A DNA stretch of 47,476 bases from a bacterium (GCA_029258725.1 JAPDKE010000039.1:1-47476); one strand, 5' to 3'; shown: positions 25,144 to 34,791, numbered from the stretch's first letter. Notes: generated by a model from the letters alone, not told the origin. Numbers and translations are program-made.

Positions 25144-25958
25144 TATTGATGTTATTCTTCACCGGAGAATGGGCATTCCCCCAGACACTTTACGATATTC
25201 CCGCAAGGGAAATAGCAATGGGTGGGGTATCCGGCATAACAGGTAGTCCGGGGGCTGTCTGGTACAATCCAGCTGCTCTTGGGAACCTGGAACATTCTTC
25301 CCTTTCTATCACAGGAGAACTCAGGAGTTACGGGGAGATGAATGGTGGAATATTCTATTTCTACCATGAAGACCTGTCTTCTTCAGGAATATTCCTGGTG
25401 GTAAATCAGATGCAGGGAATAGAACTCTGGAGTGAGGAAAATGAATCCCTTGGAACAGCATCCTCCAAAAGCTTCCTTGTAGCCTTTCCCATTGCCTATA
25501 CATTCAGCAAAAATCTCACAATGGGAATTCTCTGCAAGTACATCTCTGAAAATCTCATAGAAACATCCCTTACAGCCCTTTCCGGGGATGCGGGTCTCCT
25601 TCTTTCCTTCCCCCCATTCCATGCAGGAATATCGGTAAGAAACGTGTATGGGGTTATACACAACATAAAATGGACATCTCCTTTAAGAGAGATAAGGGTG
25701 GCATTTGCAAGGGAAAGTGAAAATCTTACCGGAGAAATGGACCTTTACTGGAGGGGAAATTCTCCAGGAGTTTCTCTCGGTGTGGAGTATATGGCAGAGT
25801 GGGTGTATCTCAGGGCAGGATTTTCATGGCTGGACACATGGAGGATATGCACGGGTCTGGGAGTAAAGGAGGAAAATTTCTCCCTTGATCTCGCATTTAC
25901 CGTAAACGACCTTTCCTACCGGACGTCCTTCTCCTTTACCTGGTTTATGTCTCATTAA
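25140..25958 (+). CDS. PorV/UPF0164-like outer-membrane beta-barrel protein
   Basis: A 272-aa protein. The N-terminus (PAREIAMGGVSGIT, then GAVWYNPAALG) is the hallmark of PorV/UPF0164 family barrels, which in T9SS organisms shuttle cargo to the attachment complex. Alternating hydrophobic strands run to a C-terminal aromatic strand (TSFSFTWFMSH). The signal peptide is short (MILMLFFTGEWAFPQ). It begins by ATGA overlap with the T9SS-sorted gene, suggesting a dedicated cargo/outer-membrane pair. Its stop is only 7 nt from the stop of the convergent ymdB gene, with no terminator hairpin between. Confidence 0.75.
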   Translation: MILMLFFTGEWAFPQTLYDIPAREIAMGGVSGITGSPGAVWYNPAALGNLEHSSLSITGELRSYGEMNGGIFYFYHEDLSSSGIFLVVNQMQGIELWSEENESLGTASSKSFLVAFPIAYTFSKNLTMGILCKYISENLIETSLTALSGDAGLLLSFPPFHAGISVRNVYGVIHNIKWTSPLREIRVAFARESENLTGEMDLYWRGNSPGVSLGVEYMAEWVYLRAGFSWLDTWRICTGLGVKEENFSLDLAFTVNDLSYRTSFSFTWFMSH

Positions 25959-25965
25959 ATGACTT

Positions 25966-26763
25966 TCATTCCTTTTTTACCCTTATCTCTATCCTCTCAA
26001 TGTATTCAGTCTTTCCTTCCGCAATCTCCACGTAAACCCCCTGAAATCTCAAATCCTTCTTTGCCGGTTCAAATTTTCTGGGCAACTGTTTTATTATCCT
26101 TTCTATTGCGATTTCCTTTTTCATTCCTATAACCGAATCAAAAGGACCTGTCATTCCGACATCGGTTATAACCCCTGTTCCTCCCGGAAGAATGGCCTCA
26201 TCTGCTGTTGGAACATGGGTATGGGTTCCAAATATTGCAGCAACCTTCCCGTCCATGAAATGAAAAAAGGCTATCTTCTCAGCGGTTGCCTCTGCATGAA
26301 AGTCAATAACAATATTTTCAACCTCCTCTCTTAACTTCTCAACAATATCTCTTCCAACCCTGAATGGACAGTCTATTGGGTCCATGAAGACCCTTCCCTG
26401 TAAATTCACAACCCCGAGTTTTTTCCCGTTCTTTTCGATAATGCAGTATCCCCTTCCCGGCGCTCCAGGGGGATAGTTTGCGGGTCTCAGGACCCCTGAA
26501 CACTCCTCTATCTCCTTTATAAACTCCTTCCTGTCCCACACATGATTTCCAGTGGTTATGCAGTCTATTCCGTATGAATGGAGTTTCCCCACTATATTTT
26601 TTGTAAGCCCAAATCCGCCTGCTGCATTTTCCCCGTTTGCTATTACAAAATCAAGTTCCCTTTCCTTTATGAGTTGAGGAATAACCCGGGAGGCAACATA
26701 CCTCCCGGGCTTTCCTATTATATCCCCAACAAAAAGAAGTTTTATCTTACTTTGCGTATTCAA
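25966..26763 (-). CDS. ymdB: YmdB-family metallophosphoesterase
   Basis: A 265-aa phosphodiesterase. Visible metal-site motifs are [44 protein letters not shown] and [10 protein letters not shown], all family-typical. YmdB hydrolyses 2',3'-cyclic nucleotides and influences biofilm/motility choice in Bacillus. The TTG start overlaps the end of rny by 17 nt; rny-ymdB adjacency is widespread. It is the last gene of the - strand operon. Confidence 0.9.
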   Translation of the reverse strand: MNTQSKIKLLFVGDIIGKPGRYVASRVIPQLIKERELDFVIANGENAAGGFGLTKNIVGKLHSYGIDCITTGNHVWDRKEFIKEIEECSGVLRPANYPPGAPGRGYCIIEKNGKKLGVVNLQGRVFMDPIDCPFRVGRDIVEKLREEVENIVIDFHAEATAEKIAFFHFMDGKVAAIFGTHTHVPTADEAILPGGTGVITDVGMTGPFDSVIGMKKEIAIERIIKQLPRKFEPAKKDLRFQGVYVEIAEGKTEYIERIEIRVKKE

Positions 26764-28309
26764 CAGCCCTCTTCTCCCTTATAACCGTCACCTTTATCTG
26801 CCCCGGATACCTCAGTTCCCTCTGAATCTTCTCTGCAATCTCGGATGCAAGTGTGGATAGGTCCTCATCAGATACCCTGTCAGGCTCCACTATTATCCTT
26901 ATTTCTCTTCCCGCCTGCATTGCATAAGCCTTCCCAACACCATCAAATGAGGATGCTATCTCCTCAAGTTTCTCCACACGCTTTATGTATGCCTCAAGGG
27001 TCTCCCTTCTTGCTCCCGGTCTTGAGCCTGAAATTGCATCCGCGGCCTGAATCAGAACCGCTATAGGGCTTTCAGGCTCAACCTCCTCATGATGTGCGGC
27101 AACAGCATTAACAACCACAGGATCCTCCCCATACCTTCTCAGGATATCCGCACCTATGAGTGCGTGCGTCCCCTCGTGGTGCTGGTCAAGTGCCTTTCCG
27201 ATATCGTGCAGGAGACCTGCACGCTTTGCAGTCAAAACATCAAGTTTCAGCTCCCCTGCCATTATCCCTGCAAGGTATGCAACCTCCTTTGAATGCAATA
27301 GAACATTCTGCCCGTATGAGGTCCGGTACTTCAGCCTTCCAAGGAGCTTTTTTATCTCAGGATGAAGGTCAGGAATACCGAGTTCAAGTGCCGTCTCCTC
27401 ACCCACATTCCTTATTATCTCCTCCATCTCTTTCTTGGTCTTCTCAACAACCTCCTCAATCCTTGCAGGATGTATCCTTCCATCCTTTATGAGTTTCTCA
27501 AGCGCAATCCTTGCTATCTCCCTTCTTATCGGGTCAAAAGAGGATATCGTGACCGCCTCCGGTGTATCGTCAACAATAACCTCAACTCCGGTAAGGGTTT
27601 CAAATGTCCTTATATTCCTTCCCTCTCTCCCTATTATCCTTCCCTTCATATCATCGTTTGGCAGGTCTATGACAGATACCGTGGTCTCAACCACATGGTC
27701 CGTTGCACACCTCTGTATTGCCTCTGATATTATTCTCTTTGCCTCCTTCTCCGCCTCCTCCTTTGCCTTCTCCTTTATCTCCCTTATAAGCTGCGCCGCC
27801 TCACGCCTTGCCTCATTCTCAAGACTGGAAATGAGCATCTGTTTTGCCTCCTCCCTTGTCATTCCTGAAATCTCCTCAAGTTTTTTCGTCTGCTCCTCAA
27901 TGAGCTGTGTGTATCTTTCCTCCTTCGCCCTTACAGCCCTTTCGCGTTGCTGGAGTTCCCTTTCCCTTCGGTAGAGTTCCTGTTCCTTTTTTCCAAGGAG
28001 TTCCGACTTTCTGTCAAGAGCATTTTCCTTCTCCATTATCCTTCTTTCCCGATGCTGCAGGTCCTTCTTTACACTCCTTGTCTCCTTCTCAAACTCAATC
28101 CGCATCCTGTCAAGGGTATCCCTCGCCTCCCTCCTCGCCTCTTCCTTTATGTGCTCTGCCTCGCGCTTTGCCTCGGAGATTATATCCTCTGCCGATTTTA
28201 ACGCCTCTTTTCTCTTTTTCTCCTTTATCTTATCGGAAAGAATGTAACCAAGAAGGAAGAAAATCCCTGAAAAGAGCAGAAGAAGGATGATAAATACAAG
28301 AACGTTCAT
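26747..28309 (-). CDS. rny: Ribonuclease Y
   Basis: A 520-aa membrane-anchored endoribonuclease that initiates mRNA decay. It has an N-terminal membrane helix (1-22), then a long charged coiled coil (about 25-195), a KH RNA-binding domain (around [15 protein letters not shown]) and an HD domain ([18 protein letters not shown]). Length and order match the family. The SD GAGGTGGA precedes the ATG. zapA lies 37 nt upstream and ymdB overlaps downstream, a gene order tied to RNA turnover and division. Confidence 0.96.
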   Translation of the reverse strand: MNVLVFIILLLLFSGIFFLLGYILSDKIKEKKRKEALKSAEDIISEAKREAEHIKEEARREARDTLDRMRIEFEKETRSVKKDLQHRERRIMEKENALDRKSELLGKKEQELYRRERELQQRERAVRAKEERYTQLIEEQTKKLEEISGMTREEAKQMLISSLENEARREAAQLIREIKEKAKEEAEKEAKRIISEAIQRCATDHVVETTVSVIDLPNDDMKGRIIGREGRNIRTFETLTGVEVIVDDTPEAVTISSFDPIRREIARIALEKLIKDGRIHPARIEEVVEKTKKEMEEIIRNVGEETALELGIPDLHPEIKKLLGRLKYRTSYGQNVLLHSKEVAYLAGIMAGELKLDVLTAKRAGLLHDIGKALDQHHEGTHALIGADILRRYGEDPVVVNAVAAHHEEVEPESPIAVLIQAADAISGSRPGARRETLEAYIKRVEKLEEIASSFDGVGKAYAMQAGREIRIIVEPDRVSDEDLSTLASEIAEKIQRELRYPGQIKVTVIREKRAVEYAK

Positions 28310-28346
28310 GCTCCACCTCTCTTTCTATTTCCAGGAGGGGAGCCTT

Positions 28347-28583
28347 TTATGGGAGAAGTTCCCTGAGCTTCTTTATCTTCTTCTCAAGCCTGAATATTCC
28401 CTCCGCAAGATTGAGGGAGAGAAGGACCGCAGCCCTTGTATCCGATATGTAAGGGTCCTTCTCCTTTATATTCCTCAGAAGACCGTCCACACGGGAGGCA
28501 ATCTCTCTTGCCTCCTCCTCGGGACGGTCGGTTATCAATCTATATTCCTGACCCATTATTTTCACTTCTATCTTTCTCTCCAT
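28347..28583 (-). CDS. zapA: Cell division protein ZapA
   Basis: A 78-aa ZapA: the N-terminal strand KIEVKIMGQEYRL, the turn DRPEEEAREIASRVDGLL, and a C-terminal coiled coil (AEGIFRLEKKIKKLRELLP). ZapA bundles FtsZ filaments at mid-cell. It starts 7 nt after the stop of a 59-aa coiled-coil gene, which could be its partner. In many bacteria zapA is followed by a 6S RNA gene; the 37-nt gap here is too short for one. Confidence 0.9.
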   Translation of the reverse strand: MERKIEVKIMGQEYRLITDRPEEEAREIASRVDGLLRNIKEKDPYISDTRAAVLLSLNLAEGIFRLEKKIKKLRELLP

Positions 28584-28590
28584 AAAAGGC

Positions 28591-28770
28591 TCACCCCTCT
28601 ATCTGTTTTAGTTTTTCTATAAGTTTCTCTATGCGCTCCCTGACCTCCCTCTCCCTCTCCCTTGCCTCCTCAAGTTCGCGCCTGAGGGAGGCATTCTCCT
28701 CCCTGAGCCTTCTAAGCTCATCAATTGCAGCATCTATTATCCTTTCCAGTTCCTCAAGTGAAGTCATCAT
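28591..28770 (-). CDS. Small coiled-coil protein, ZapB-like candidate
   Basis: A 59-aa open reading frame between pheT and zapA. Its ATG overlaps the pheT stop (ATGA), and an SD AAGGAGG lies 5' of it. The translation is a nearly continuous coiled coil, with LEELERIIDAAIDELRRLRE followed by ENASLRRELEEARERE and a Lys/Glu tail. A second ATG follows immediately. ZapB is a small coiled-coil partner of ZapA in Escherichia coli; position and shape suggest a similar role, but sequence homology cannot be shown by eye. Confidence 0.7.
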   Translation of the reverse strand: MMTSLEELERIIDAAIDELRRLREENASLRRELEEAREREREVRERIEKLIEKLKQIEG

Positions 28771-30725
28771 AGCCTCCTTAACTCTATTCCTTCATCTTCA
28801 AGCTTCCTTATTATCTCCTGAACCTCATGCTCAACCTCATCGTCCGTGAGGGTTCTTTCCGGGTGTCTGAACACACATGAAAAAGTCATGCTCGTGTATC
28901 CTTCGGGTATATTCTTTCCCCGGTATATGTCTATAACCTCAACACGCTCAAGATAAGTGGCTTCTCTTATAACCCTCAGGACATCCTCGCATCTCTTTCC
29001 TGCTGGAACTAAGAAGGAGAGGTCTCTCTTTATATGCGGGAACCTGGGAAGAGGAACAAACTCTTCAGGCTCTCTCAGCTCAAGCAGGGATGCGTCAAGT
29101 TCAAAACCATACGCATGCTCAATCTCATATCTCTCAACAAGTTCCCTCTTTATCTCACCCAGGTATCCGTAACACCTTTCATTTACCCATACTCCCAGGC
29201 ATGTGCCTTCATCAAAAAGCGGGTCCTTTTCATCCCTGAGTTCAAAAGGAATCCTCATCAGAGTAAGAAATTCCTCCACCGCTCCCTTAACATCGTAGAA
29301 ATCGTATTTCCTTCCAGAATACCAGGTCTTTTTCTCCTCACCCACAAAGAGTCCTGCAATCTTTATCCTTTCTTCCGAGAGGAACACCTTTCCAGCCTCA
29401 AATATCCTTATGTCTCTTATCTGGTGGTTAAGATTGTACCTTGCCACTGAAAGAAGCCCCGGGATAAGGGTCGTGCGCATAACGTTTTTCTCAGGCCACA
29501 TGGGATTTTTCAGCCTCCTTCCCTTCCTTCTCTCATCCTCTTCAGGCAGGAACGCAACATCCTCTGGATTCATGAACGGAATTGGATAGACCTCAAAGAG
29601 ACCAAGCCCGGAAAGCACGCGCTTTGCCTGTCTCAGGATTTTTCCGTTATCGTAAACAGGCTCAGATGAAATAACTCTTACGCTGGATGGAACCCGCTCA
29701 TACCCGTATATCCTTGCAACCTCCTCCCATACATCCACCTCCTCATGTATATCCCTTCTCCATCGTGGTGGTATGACCTTCCCATCCTCAACCCTGAACC
29801 CAAAGGGCTCAAGCCAGTCTTTAACATCCTCATCCTTTATCTCTATCCCAAGCAGTCTCTTTCCAAAAGATACACTTATCTTAACCGGCTTCCTTCCTTC
29901 AGGTTCAGGGAGGGTGTCCTCCATTCCCTCCACCACCTCACCACCCGCAACCTCCCTTATGAGTTCAAGAGCCCTTCTCAGGGCAACGGGAACCACGTAT
30001 ACATCCCCTCCCCTCTCAAACCTGTAGGATGCCTCGGTGGAAATGTTTAAGATTTTCCTGCCCCTTCTCACCCTTATCGGGTCAAAGTATGCGGACTCAA
30101 GCAAGACATCCCGGGTTTCCTCATCTATCCCGCTGTCCTCCGCCCCCATTATTCCCGCAAGTGCCACCGGCCTTTCAGCATCGGCAATCACTAGGATTTC
30201 TGGGTTGAGTTCTCTCTCCACCCCATCCAGGGTTGTTATTTTTTCCCCGTCCCTTGCCCTTCTTACAACAATTTTTCCCTTTATCTTCTCTCTATCAAAA
30301 GGATGGAGAGGCTGACCGAGTTCAAGCATAACATAGTTTGTTGCATCAACCACGTTGTTTATGGGGTTTATCCCGGCAAGTTCAAGTCTGCGCGCCATCC
30401 ATTCAGGGGATGGACCAACCTTCACACCCTTTATCAATCCCAGCGTATATCTCGGGCATCCCTCTTTATCCTCAACCTCCACAGGGAAAACATTGCGAAC
30501 AGGGAAGACAGCCTCTATGTTCTTTTTTAAAGGTTTTCCCGTTTTTCCTGCAATCTCCCTTGCAATCCCGATAACCGAAAGAAGGTCGGGTCTGTTCGGG
30601 GTTATCTCAAGGTCCAGGACACCATCCCCGTATCCCTCAACCCCTATTCCCAGGTTATCAAGCACATCCACAAAATCCTGTGGCAGTTCAACCCATTCCT
30701 CAAGCCATTCAACCGGAAGTTTCAT
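28767..30725 (-). CDS. pheT: Phenylalanyl-tRNA synthetase beta subunit, short form
   Basis: At 652 aa this is clearly shorter than the usual roughly 800-aa bacterial PheT. The start [15 protein letters not shown] runs to VEGYGDGVLDLEITPNRPDLLS, leaving out the roughly 110-residue EMAPII/OB-type tRNA-binding insert normally present there. B3/B4 (with GRAYRF-like partner elements in pheS), B5 and the C-terminal anticodon-binding FDX-ACB domain (FPHIKRDLSFLVP to the end) are retained. It overlaps pheS by ATGA and the coiled-coil gene downstream. The protein probably functions, since the missing domain is dispensable for catalysis in some lineages. Confidence 0.92.
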   Translation of the reverse strand: MKLPVEWLEEWVELPQDFVDVLDNLGIGVEGYGDGVLDLEITPNRPDLLSVIGIAREIAGKTGKPLKKNIEAVFPVRNVFPVEVEDKEGCPRYTLGLIKGVKVGPSPEWMARRLELAGINPINNVVDATNYVMLELGQPLHPFDREKIKGKIVVRRARDGEKITTLDGVERELNPEILVIADAERPVALAGIMGAEDSGIDEETRDVLLESAYFDPIRVRRGRKILNISTEASYRFERGGDVYVVPVALRRALELIREVAGGEVVEGMEDTLPEPEGRKPVKISVSFGKRLLGIEIKDEDVKDWLEPFGFRVEDGKVIPPRWRRDIHEEVDVWEEVARIYGYERVPSSVRVISSEPVYDNGKILRQAKRVLSGLGLFEVYPIPFMNPEDVAFLPEEDERRKGRRLKNPMWPEKNVMRTTLIPGLLSVARYNLNHQIRDIRIFEAGKVFLSEERIKIAGLFVGEEKKTWYSGRKYDFYDVKGAVEEFLTLMRIPFELRDEKDPLFDEGTCLGVWVNERCYGYLGEIKRELVERYEIEHAYGFELDASLLELREPEEFVPLPRFPHIKRDLSFLVPAGKRCEDVLRVIREATYLERVEVIDIYRGKNIPEGYTSMTFSCVFRHPERTLTDDEVEHEVQEIIRKLEDEGIELRRL

Positions 30726-31726
30726 CTCAGCCCCTCTATGAACCTCAAATCGTTCTCATAGAAGTTCCTTATGTCGTCTATTCCGTACCGGAGCATTGCT
30801 ATCCTTTCAACACCCATTCCAAACGCGAATCCCGTCCATTGGTAAGGGTCTATTCCAACCCCTCTCAAAACCTCTGGATGAACCATCCCGCATCCTGCTA
30901 TCTCCACCCATCCCGTGTATTTACACACCCTGCATCCCTTTTCTTTACAGAAGGGACAGGATAGATGAACCTCCGCCGATGGTTCTGTGAAGGGGAAGTA
31001 ATGGGGAACAAGTTTTATTCTTGTCTCCTTTCCAAAGAGTTCCTTCCCGAATGCCTCAAGGGTTCCCTTGAGGTCGGAGAAGGAAACATCTCTATCCACC
31101 CACAGTCCCTCCACCTGGTGAAAGACCGGGGAGTGGCTCGGGTCAAAGGGGTCAAACCGGTATGCCCTTCCGGGAGAGATTATCCTCAAGGGTGGTTTTT
31201 TCTTCTCCATCACCCTTATCTGCACCGGGGATGTATGGGTCCTCAGGAGGTTTCCATCCTCAAGGTAGAAGGTATCGTGGAGGTCTCTTGCAGGATGATG
31301 TTCGGGGGTGTTGAGGGCGGTGAAGTTGTAGTAGTCTGTTTCTATTTCGGGACCATATTCAACCGAGAACCCCATTCGCATAAATATATCAACTATCTCC
31401 TCCTCTATCCTTGTCAGGGGGTGGAGCGCACCTGTTTTGGGTCTTCTTCCAGGAATGCTCGTGTCTATTTTTACCTTCCTTACCTTTGGAAGTGTCTTCC
31501 TTTTCTCCTCAATTTTTTCTTCAACCTCCCGCTTGAGCGCATTCAGCAATTTTCCCGCAAGCGGTCTTTCCTCGGGTGGAAGTTTTCCTATGGACCTTAT
31601 AAGCCCGGTTATCTCCCCCTTTTTCCCCAGAAGGGATACCCTTGCACGCTCAAGCTCCTCGGAGGATTTTACATCCTCTATGAGTTTTAATGCTTTTTCT
31701 CTCAGTTTTTCTATTTTATCCTGCAT
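30722..31726 (-). CDS. pheS: Phenylalanyl-tRNA synthetase alpha subunit
   Basis: A 334-aa class II catalytic subunit. The N-terminal coiled coil (1-90) is followed by [54 protein letters not shown] (motif 2 region) and [19 protein letters not shown] (motif 3) near the C-terminus. A cysteine group, [17 protein letters not shown], is a zinc-like knuckle common in this family. It overlaps the rplT end by 11 nt and pheT by 4 nt. Confidence 0.96.
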   Translation of the reverse strand: MQDKIEKLREKALKLIEDVKSSEELERARVSLLGKKGEITGLIRSIGKLPPEERPLAGKLLNALKREVEEKIEEKRKTLPKVRKVKIDTSIPGRRPKTGALHPLTRIEEEIVDIFMRMGFSVEYGPEIETDYYNFTALNTPEHHPARDLHDTFYLEDGNLLRTHTSPVQIRVMEKKKPPLRIISPGRAYRFDPFDPSHSPVFHQVEGLWVDRDVSFSDLKGTLEAFGKELFGKETRIKLVPHYFPFTEPSAEVHLSCPFCKEKGCRVCKYTGWVEIAGCGMVHPEVLRGVGIDPYQWTGFAFGMGVERIAMLRYGIDDIRNFYENDLRFIEGLR

Positions 31727-32075
31727 TCAGTGCGTTCCTTGCAACCTCAACAAGTTCCCTGAATCCGTCGGGGTCGTGCATCGCCAGGTGGGCAAGGGAC
31801 TTCCTGGAGAGTTCCACTCCGGCCTTTTTCAGTCCATTTATAAAGGTGGAATAATTCATTCCATGCATCCTGCATGCCGCGTTTATCCTCACTATCCACA
31901 ACCTCCTGAAGTCTCTCTTCCTTCTGCGTCTGTCCCTGTATGCATACACGAGTGCCTTCATCACCGCCTGGCGGGCAACCCGGTAGCAGTTTTTCCGCTT
32001 TCCCCAGTACCCCTTTGCCCTGCGGAGCCACTTCTTTCTCCTTCTTCTGGTCTGGGGTCCTGCTGTTACTCTCAT
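31716..32075 (-). CDS. rplT: Ribosomal protein L20
   Basis: A 119-aa large-subunit protein needed early in 50S assembly. The highly basic N-terminus ([18 protein letters not shown]) and the C-terminal globular part ([20 protein letters not shown]) are typical. SD TAGGAGGTGAGG precedes the ATG. It sits in the infC-rpmI-rplT order conserved across bacteria and overlaps pheS. No clear L20-binding leader structure was identified. Confidence 0.97.
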   Translation of the reverse strand: MRVTAGPQTRRRRKKWLRRAKGYWGKRKNCYRVARQAVMKALVYAYRDRRRRKRDFRRLWIVRINAACRMHGMNYSTFINGLKKAGVELSRKSLAHLAMHDPDGFRELVEVARNALNAG

Positions 32076-32085
32076 ACCTCACCTC

Positions 32086-32283
32086 CTATGAGAGAAGTAA
32101 CCTCTTTATGCGCTTTTCCTCCCCGGGAGATACGGTGGCAGGTTTGCTCAATGCCCTTTTTCTTCTCCCGGGCTTTCCGGTCATGAGGTGGCTCTTGAAT
32201 GCCCTTCTCCTCATGACCTTTCCCTTCCGGGTTATCCTGAACCTCTTTGCTGCCCCTTTATGAGTTTTCCCTGGTTTTGGCAT
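32086..32283 (-). CDS. rpmI: Ribosomal protein L35
   Basis: A 65-aa basic protein. PKPGKTHKGAAKRFRITRKG at the N-terminus and the lysine/arginine-rich remainder (RRRAFKSHLMTGKPGRRKR) match L35. SD GGAAGGTGAG lies inside the infC end; the gap from the infC stop is 3 nt. Neighbours infC and rplT confirm identity. Confidence 0.96.
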   Translation of the reverse strand: MPKPGKTHKGAAKRFRITRKGKVMRRRAFKSHLMTGKPGRRKRALSKPATVSPGEEKRIKRLLLS

Positions 32284-32286
32284 ATC

Positions 32287-32799
32287 TCACCTTCCTTTCT
32301 TTAAAGGTATGAGTATGAACTGATAACCCCAGTCTTCTTTTTTCATCTTTCCATCAACCCTTGCAAGGTCCTTTGTCTCCTCCACAACCCTCTTTGCAAG
32401 TTCCTCAGCACGCTCAGGATGTATCATCTCCCTTCCTCTCATTCTGATAACCACCCTCACCCTGTGATTGTCCTCAAGAAATTCCCGTATGTGTTTGAGT
32501 TTTACCTGATAGTCGTGTTCATCTATGTTTGGTTTCATTGTGATTTCCTTGAGCGTTGTCTGTTTCTTCTTTGCCTCGCGCTGTTTCTTCTGCTCCTCAT
32601 ACAGGAACTTTCCATAGTCCATTATCCTGCATACCGGCGGATTTGCATTCGGTGCAACCTCAACCAGGTCAAGCCCTTCCTTTCTTGCTCTCCACATCGC
32701 CTCTCTTATGTCCACAACACCTATCTTCTCTCCATTTTTTCCAATAAGCAGAACCCTGGGTGCCACAATCTCTCTATTAACCCTGTGCTTCTTTACTAT
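32287..32799 (-). CDS. infC: Translation initiation factor IF-3, ATA start
   Basis: IF-3 binds the 30S subunit and rejects wrong start codons. The conserved N-terminus HRVNREIVAPRVLLIGKNGE can be read only if translation starts upstream of the GTG at 32766. In that frame a TGA lies at 32805-32803, so the start must be inside the next few codons; no ATG, GTG or TTG exists there. The ATA at 32799-32797 is 6 nt after the SD GGAGG (32810-32806), an ideal spacing, giving 170 aa. Escherichia coli infC famously uses AUU and is repressed by its own product, so a non-canonical start here fits that logic. The gene overlaps thrS by 23 nt. The middle and C-terminal domains (KPNIDEHDYQVKLKH, RVVIRMRGREM) are intact. 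Confidence 0.93.
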   Translation of the reverse strand: MVKKHRVNREIVAPRVLLIGKNGEKIGVVDIREAMWRARKEGLDLVEVAPNANPPVCRIMDYGKFLYEEQKKQREAKKKQTTLKEITMKPNIDEHDYQVKLKHIREFLEDNHRVRVVIRMRGREMIHPERAEELAKRVVEETKDLARVDGKMKKEDWGYQFILIPLKKGR

Positions 32800-34693
32800 C
32801 CTTCACCTCCTTTTTTATCATTTCAATAACTTCCTCAACCCCAAAACTTCCCATGTCTCCCTTCTTTCTCCTTCTAACGGAAACCTTTCCTTCCTCCATT
32901 TCCTTTCTACCTATTATAATCATGTATGGAATTTTCTCAAGTTCTGCTTCCCTTATTTTGTAACCTATCTTTTCGCTCCTTTTATCAAGTTCAACCCTTA
33001 TCCCCTCTTTCTTCATCCTTTCAAAAATCCGGACTGCATAGGGAATGTTCTCATCGGTTATGGTCATTATCCTTGCCTGGACAGGAGAAAGCCAGAGAGG
33101 GAAATCCCCTGCGTAGTGCTCTATAAGCCCTCCTATGAATCTTTCAAATGAGCCAAGCAGTGCGCGGTGAACCATGTAAACATAATGTTCCTTTCCATCG
33201 GGTCCCATGTAGGTTACATTGAACCTTCTCGGGAGGTTGAAGTCAAACTGGATGGTTGGTCCCTGGTGGTATCTTCCAAGTGCGTCTTTCAGTTTCATGT
33301 CAATCTTTGGACCATAGAAAACCGCCTCACCTTCCTCAACCCGGTATGGAAGCCCCATCTCCTCAAGAGCTTTTTTCAACGCATTTTCCGCCATCTCCCA
33401 TTCCTCATCGCTTCCCGCATATTTTTCTTTGTTTTTCGGGTCCCTCACCGATAAGGCTATTCTATACTCATGATAACCAAATGTGCGCATCATAAAGAGG
33501 ACAAAATCTATGGTATTCTTTATCTCATCCTCAATCTGCTCAGGGGTGCAGAATATGTGCCCATCATCCTGGGTGAATCCACGAACCCTTATTGCCCCGT
33601 GAAGAACCCCCGAGCGTTCATATCTGTAAACAGTTCCCAGTTCTGCATATCTTAAAGGAAGGTCCCTGTAACTTCTCTTTTTGGATTTGTAAATAAGAAT
33701 GTGAAATGGACAGTTCATCGGTTTTATCACATATTCCTCTTCCCCTATTTTAAACACATACATGTTTTCCCTGTAGTAATCCATATGCCCTGAAATCCTC
33801 CAGAGTTCACCCCTTGCTATGTGGGGGGTGTAAACCAGGTTATATCCCCTCTTCTCATGTTCCTCTATCCAGAACTCCTCAATAATCCTCCTTATCTTTG
33901 CCCCCTTTGGATGCCAGAGCAGAAGTCCAGGACCCACCTCTGGATAGAAACCAAATATATCAAGCTCCTTTCCGAGTTTCCTGTGGTCCCTCTTTTTTGC
34001 CTCCTCATAATTTTTCAGAAATTCCTCAAGCTCCTCTTTTTTCGGGAACGAGATTCCATAAACCCTCTGGAGGCTTTCCCTTTTTTCATCCCCCCTCCAG
34101 TATGCACTTGAAAAGGAAAGGATTTTTAATGACTTTATCATCCCTGTTGATAAAACATGGGGTCCTTTGCATAAATCAACAAACTCCCCCTGACGGTAGA
34201 TGGTTATCTCCCCCTCCATCTCCTCAATGAGTTCTAATTTAAACTTCTCACCCCTCTCCTCAAAAATCCTTTTTGCCTCCTTTTTTGTAACAGCCTTCCT
34301 CTCAAGGGGAAGGTCCTCCTCTACTATCTTTCTCATCTCACATTCTATTCTTTCCATATCCTCAGGAACAAATGGGTTTTCCACCTCAAAATCGTAGTAG
34401 AACCCCTGTTCAATTGCAGGACCTATGCCAAGTCTTGCAGGAAATAGCCTTTTCACTGCCTGTGCGAGGATATGGGCGGTTGTGTGCCAGAAGGCTTCTT
34501 TCCCTTCGGGGGTTGAGAAATCCAGAAGTTCATATTCTCCCTCTTTAATGGGGGTATGAAAATCAACAACACCCTCCTCAGAGCGGGCAACAAGGGCTTC
34601 TTTCCACTCCTGAGGAAGAATATCTTTTATTCTGGTACCTTCTTTTATTTCAAATTCTTTTTCTTCCCCTCTGAAACGCAGCCTTATTCGCAA
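32777..34693 (-). CDS. thrS: Threonyl-tRNA synthetase
   Basis: A 638-aa class II synthetase with TGS domain (1-60), editing domain with HTTAHILAQAV, catalytic core (MNCPFHILIYKSKKRSYRDLP, RYERSGVLHGAIRVRGFTQDD) and anticodon domain with LDKRSEKIGYKIREAELEKI. The TTG at 34693 is preceded by AGGAGGTTTA, giving the normal N-terminus LRIRLRFRGEEKEF. Reading further upstream would run into the tRNA-Val gene and is rejected. Only 21 nt separate it from the tRNA 3' end, so both probably share one promoter. It heads the infC-rpmI-rplT-pheST operon. Confidence 0.95.
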   Translation of the reverse strand: MRIRLRFRGEEKEFEIKEGTRIKDILPQEWKEALVARSEEGVVDFHTPIKEGEYELLDFSTPEGKEAFWHTTAHILAQAVKRLFPARLGIGPAIEQGFYYDFEVENPFVPEDMERIECEMRKIVEEDLPLERKAVTKKEAKRIFEERGEKFKLELIEEMEGEITIYRQGEFVDLCKGPHVLSTGMIKSLKILSFSSAYWRGDEKRESLQRVYGISFPKKEELEEFLKNYEEAKKRDHRKLGKELDIFGFYPEVGPGLLLWHPKGAKIRRIIEEFWIEEHEKRGYNLVYTPHIARGELWRISGHMDYYRENMYVFKIGEEEYVIKPMNCPFHILIYKSKKRSYRDLPLRYAELGTVYRYERSGVLHGAIRVRGFTQDDGHIFCTPEQIEDEIKNTIDFVLFMMRTFGYHEYRIALSVRDPKNKEKYAGSDEEWEMAENALKKALEEMGLPYRVEEGEAVFYGPKIDMKLKDALGRYHQGPTIQFDFNLPRRFNVTYMGPDGKEHYVYMVHRALLGSFERFIGGLIEHYAGDFPLWLSPVQARIMTITDENIPYAVRIFERMKKEGIRVELDKRSEKIGYKIREAELEKIPYMIIIGRKEMEEGKVSVRRRKKGDMGSFGVEEVIEMIKKEVKDSKEAQG

Positions 34694-34714
34694 TAAACCT
34701 CCTGAGATAAAAAA

Positions 34715-34791
<77 letters not shown>

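Noticed and set aside
26685-26709. Perfect 9-bp hairpin (CCCGGGAGG / CCTCCCGGG) in the 5' part of ymdB
   Set aside because: It falls on conserved family codons ([10 protein letters not shown]), has no T run and no gene boundary. Probably chance.
28310-28346. 6S RNA gene downstream of zapA
   Set aside because: The gap is only 37 nt and holds the rny ribosome site.
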